From Kurthia sibirica (GTDB lineage Bacteria; Bacillota; Bacilli; Bacillales_A; Planococcaceae), in NCBI RefSeq assembly GCF_003143975.1, contig NZ_QFVR01000012.1, forward strand, positions 37,016-101,015: DNA of 64,000 nt. The letters run 5' to 3'. The notes below the pieces were generated by a model, which searched no databases, was not told where the DNA came from, and saw nothing but the letters and a program-made list of their open reading frames with translations. The translations under genes were made by a program, and so were the position numbers. Below are positions 61,819 to 64,000 of the stretch, one piece after another. Within the stretch, counting starts at the first letter, position 1; every line of letters starts with the position of its first letter.

Positions 61819-62112
61819 TTACTTCGTGTAACCTGCTTTACGTAATACTTGTATAAAATAAAAGCGATATGTATTTTCAACGAAGCTTTCTAAGGGTAAA
61901 CCAACATTCAGTTGATATTTTGAAAAAATAAAGAAAAATCGTTTATCCCATTTCAAACGTAAGAGTTCTCCTGCTTCCTCTCCATATTTCTCTGTAAATT
62001 CTAAAAATAAAGGTTCAAGCATGCTCGCACAATGCGCCTTTAAACTTCCTAGTGCATCGGCATCCTTATTTTTTTGAAATTGTGTAATCCACAGCGTTAT
62101 TTGCTCATCCAT
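61819..62112 (-). CDS. Hypothetical protein
   Basis: A 97-residue helical protein, starting MDEQITLWITQFQKNKDADA and ending FVENTYRFYFIQVLRKAGYTK. Its helix layout faintly recalls sigma-factor region 2 or HTH_16-type proteins, but I cannot support this. Good site AAAGGTGG before the ATG. It shares the terminator with the fdhF operon. Confidence 0.6.
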   Translation of the reverse strand: MDEQITLWITQFQKNKDADALGSLKAHCASMLEPLFLEFTEKYGEEAGELLRLKWDKRFFFIFSKYQLNVGLPLESFVENTYRFYFIQVLRKAGYTK

Positions 62113-62220
62113 CGATTAAAACCACCTTTTATAATTTGAGTTTCTTCCTATTATAAGTATACTATTTTTCATTATTTGGTGCCTATTATTTCACCATACC
62201 CCCTTCTCCTACTAAAAATA

Positions 62221-62267
62221 AAAAAAACCTTATATAAGTCTACTTCTTTCGAAGTAGCTCATATAAG
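62221..62267 (-). terminator. Terminator of the LPXTG protein gene
   Basis: CTTATAT/ATATAAG and TACTTC/GAAGTA arms form a 40-base hairpin, followed by T8 on the minus strand, 46 bp past the stop at 62313. Confidence 0.85.
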
Positions 62268-62312
62268 ATTCCTCTGTTAAAAAATGAGACATCATTGCTT
62301 GCAGGATTTTTT

Positions 62313-64000
62313 TTAGTTCATTTTATTCTTTCTTCTCAACCCTTTAAACATAAATGCTGAAAGTGCTACAAACATTGTACCTAAACCAAGTAATAATTTA
62401 GTAAATGTATTTTCAGTACCCGTTTGAGGTAATGTAGAAAGATTACCTTGCCCATTAGTTTTTGGAACTGTACTATTTAGTAAATTTGGTGTTGCTAATG
62501 GTGTTGTTCCATTATTAGTTGCTAAATTATTCGGTAAATCTTTCTTAATCGTATCATTTAACGAACCCAAACCATTATTTGGTATTGGTGTTGGTGTAAT
62601 TGATTCTATAGGATTCTTTTCTGTTGGTACTCCACCCGTTTTTGGTGCATCAGAAACAGTAGCTTCCGTTGGTGTTCCCATATGATCACCAGTAATTGGC
62701 GTTGCTGTAATCACTTCACCTTTTTCTAAAGGACGATTAATCGGAATACTATAGTTGCCATCTTTATCGACCGTGCCTTCACCGATTTTATTACCATCTT
62801 TATCTTTTAAGATGATTGTATCGCCTGGTACACCTGTACCTTCTACTTTATTGTCACCTTCGTTTGGTTTTTTGATCGTTGGTTTATGCGCTTTTTCATC
62901 ATATGGTGCTTCTTTTACCGTCGCATCCGTTGGTGTTCCTACATTTTGCCCAGTATTTGGTGTAGCCGTAATCACTTCATCTTTTTTCAGTGGACGGTCG
63001 GTTTTGATGCTATAGTTGCCATCTTTATCGACGGTGCCTTCACCGATTTTATTACCATCTTTATCTTTTAAGATGATTGTATCGCCTGGTACACCTGTAC
63101 CTTCTACTTTATTGTCACCTTCAGTTGGTTCTTTGATCGTTGGTTTATGCGCTTTTTTATCATATGGTGCTTCTTTTACTGTCGCATCCGTTGGTGTTCC
63201 TACATTTTGCCCAGTATTTGGTGTAGCCGTAATCACTTCATCTTTTTTCAATGGACGGTCGGTTTTGATGCTATAGTTGCCATCTTTGTCGACGGTGCCT
63301 TCACCGATTTTATTACCATCTTTATCTTTTAAGATGACTGTATCGCCTGGTACACCTGTGCCATCTACTTTATTATCGCCTTCAGTTGGTTCTTTGATCG
63401 TTGGTTTATGCGCTTTTTTATCATATGGTGCTTCTTTTACTGTCGCATCTGTTGGTGTTCCTACATTTTGCCCAGTATTTGGTGTAGCCGTAATCACTTC
63501 ATCTTTTTTCAATGGACGTGTAGTAGATGTGATGAATGTTCCATCTTCTCCCACTGTGCCTTCACCGATTTTATTGCCATCTTTATCTTTTAAGATGATT
63601 GTATCGCCTGGTACACCTGTGCCATCTACTTTATTATCGCCTTCAGTTAGTTCTTTGATCGTTGGCTTATGCGCTTTTTCATCATACGGTGCATCTTTTA
63701 CTGTCGTATCCGTTGGTGTTCCTACATTTTGCCCAGTATTTGGTGTAGCTGTAATCACTTCACCTTTTTCAAGTGGGCGATCCGTTGGGATCGTGTAGTT
63801 GCCATCTTTATCGACCGTGCCTTCACCAATTTTATTGCCATCTTTATCTTTTAAGATGATTGTATCGCCTGGCACACCTGTACCATCTACTTTATTGTCG
63901 CCTGCAGTTGGTTCTTTGATCGTTGGTTTATGTGCATCCGCATCATACGGTGCATCTTTTACTGTCGCATCCGTTGGTGTTCCTACATTTTGCCCAGTAT
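62313..64000 (-). CDS. LPXTG-anchored surface protein with tandem Ig-like repeats (partial)
   Basis: The frame stays open to the window edge, so the 5' end is missing; at least 562 residues are present. The C-terminus has the sortase signal LPQTG, a membrane segment (LLLGLGTMFVALSAFMF) and a basic tail (KGLRRKNK). Before it are at least five near-identical repeats of 87 residues (261 bp). Each contains KPTIKEPTEGDNKVDGTGVP, then GDTIILKDKDGNKIGEGTV and the phrase ITATPNTGQNVGTPTDATV, typical of Ig-like Big_6-type domains of Gram-positive adhesins. A linker with a Thr/Pro/Asn-rich spacer joins the last repeat to the anchor. Probably an adhesin or biofilm protein; ligand unknown. Confidence 0.9.
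   Translation of the reverse strand, partial: TGQNVGTPTDATVKDAPYDADAHKPTIKEPTAGDNKVDGTGVPGDTIILKDKDGNKIGEGTVDKDGNYTIPTDRPLEKGEVITATPNTGQNVGTPTDTTVKDAPYDEKAHKPTIKELTEGDNKVDGTGVPGDTIILKDKDGNKIGEGTVGEDGTFITSTTRPLKKDEVITATPNTGQNVGTPTDATVKEAPYDKKAHKPTIKEPTEGDNKVDGTGVPGDTVILKDKDGNKIGEGTVDKDGNYSIKTDRPLKKDEVITATPNTGQNVGTPTDATVKEAPYDKKAHKPTIKEPTEGDNKVEGTGVPGDTIILKDKDGNKIGEGTVDKDGNYSIKTDRPLKKDEVITATPNTGQNVGTPTDATVKEAPYDEKAHKPTIKKPNEGDNKVEGTGVPGDTIILKDKDGNKIGEGTVDKDGNYSIPINRPLEKGEVITATPITGDHMGTPTEATVSDAPKTGGVPTEKNPIESITPTPIPNNGLGSLNDTIKKDLPNNLATNNGTTPLATPNLLNSTVPKTNGQGNLSTLPQTGTENTFTKLLLGLGTMFVALSAFMFKGLRRKNKMN
62640..64000. repeat. Tandem 261-bp repeats in the surface protein gene
   Basis: The 24-base segment containing CCATCTTTATCTTTTAAGAT recurs near 62787, 63055, 63311, 63580 and 63838, a period of about 261 bp. 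Units two and three are almost identical at the nucleotide level, which suggests recent duplication or gene conversion. The copy number may be misassembled from short reads. Confidence 0.88.

Noticed and set aside
61819..62112. A sigma-factor-like or HTH_16-type protein.
   Set aside because: Only a vague helical resemblance; no recognisable region 2 or region 4 motif.
63277..63798. A 173-codon open frame on the plus strand opposite the surface protein gene, repeated with the same period.
   Set aside because: It is the antisense shadow of the 261-bp coding repeats, has no ribosome site, and the minus-strand frame has clear domains and an LPQTG anchor.
62640..64000. Regular repeats that might suggest a CRISPR array.
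   Set aside because: The period is about 261 bp and the whole unit is repeated; there are no unique spacers.

Overview
The window is a low-GC Gram-positive chromosome segment. Features that point this way are strong AGGAGG ribosome-binding sites, frequent TTG/GTG starts, U-rich intrinsic terminators, an LPQTG sortase-anchored protein and YvgK, YrhD, YrhE, Amj, YnfA and YhfP-type genes. Gene content suggests Bacillales, probably the Planococcaceae (Caryophanaceae) side such as Kurthia or a relative; the genus is a guess. No rRNA, tRNA, CRISPR array or prophage was seen.

Layout. 1-2 kb: tail of a sensor kinase, then an FtsX/DevC-type ABC permease and its ATPase. 2-5.6 kb: cydDC on the minus strand. 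5.8-8.9 kb: two small exported proteins, the lipid II flippase Amj and a TRIC-type channel. 8.9-11.7 kb: a mobile-element graveyard. It holds a dispersed repeat split by an ISL3 remnant, a palindromic element inside that remnant, a hypoxanthine-DNA glycosylase, and an IS1182-type remnant that landed in a terminator. 11.7-19.7 kb: a secreted beta-helix protein, a PH-like protein, an LRR protein, small membrane proteins, an acetyltransferase, an SDR enzyme, a phosphatase and an exported repeat protein. 20-25.5 kb: a cold-shock protein, a 3-hydroxyacyl-CoA dehydrogenase, and a multidrug-type ABC exporter with a two-component system. 25.5-36 kb: metabolic and hypothetical genes, an ABC pair whose ATPase has lost its catalytic motifs, a bile-acid-symporter homologue and BrnQ. 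36-39 kb: metE behind a cobalamin riboswitch and terminator. 39-45.4 kb: pirin with a divergent TetR regulator, three alcohol-dehydrogenase-type genes (one a bdhA-like gene broken by a single stop codon) and an orphan MsmX-type ATPase.

45.6-61.8 kb is one functional block: molybdate import and its regulator (YvgK-like, modA, modB), almost all of molybdenum cofactor synthesis (moaA, moaB, moaC, moaD, moaE, moeA, moeB, mobA, mobB), the sulfurtransferase fdhD, a formate/nitrite-family channel, a molybdenum formate dehydrogenase (Cys form, not selenocysteine), a DUF1641 partner and an Mrp-type Fe-S P-loop protein. Import, cofactor assembly, sulfuration and the consuming enzyme are therefore encoded together. 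modC is missing, and an orphan ABC ATPase lies beside the block.

The window ends in the 3' part of a long LPXTG surface protein built from near-identical 261-bp (87-residue) Ig-like repeats.

Most notable observations: a dispersed ~180-250 bp repeat in five copies that doubles as a terminator between gene ends; the IS insertion that split a terminator stem; the degenerate ABC ATPase; the bdhA nonsense codon; and several unlisted operators (GTTATAAC sites at modA, a Fur-like box near fdhF, and palindromes at the dehydrogenase and pirin/TetR promoters).
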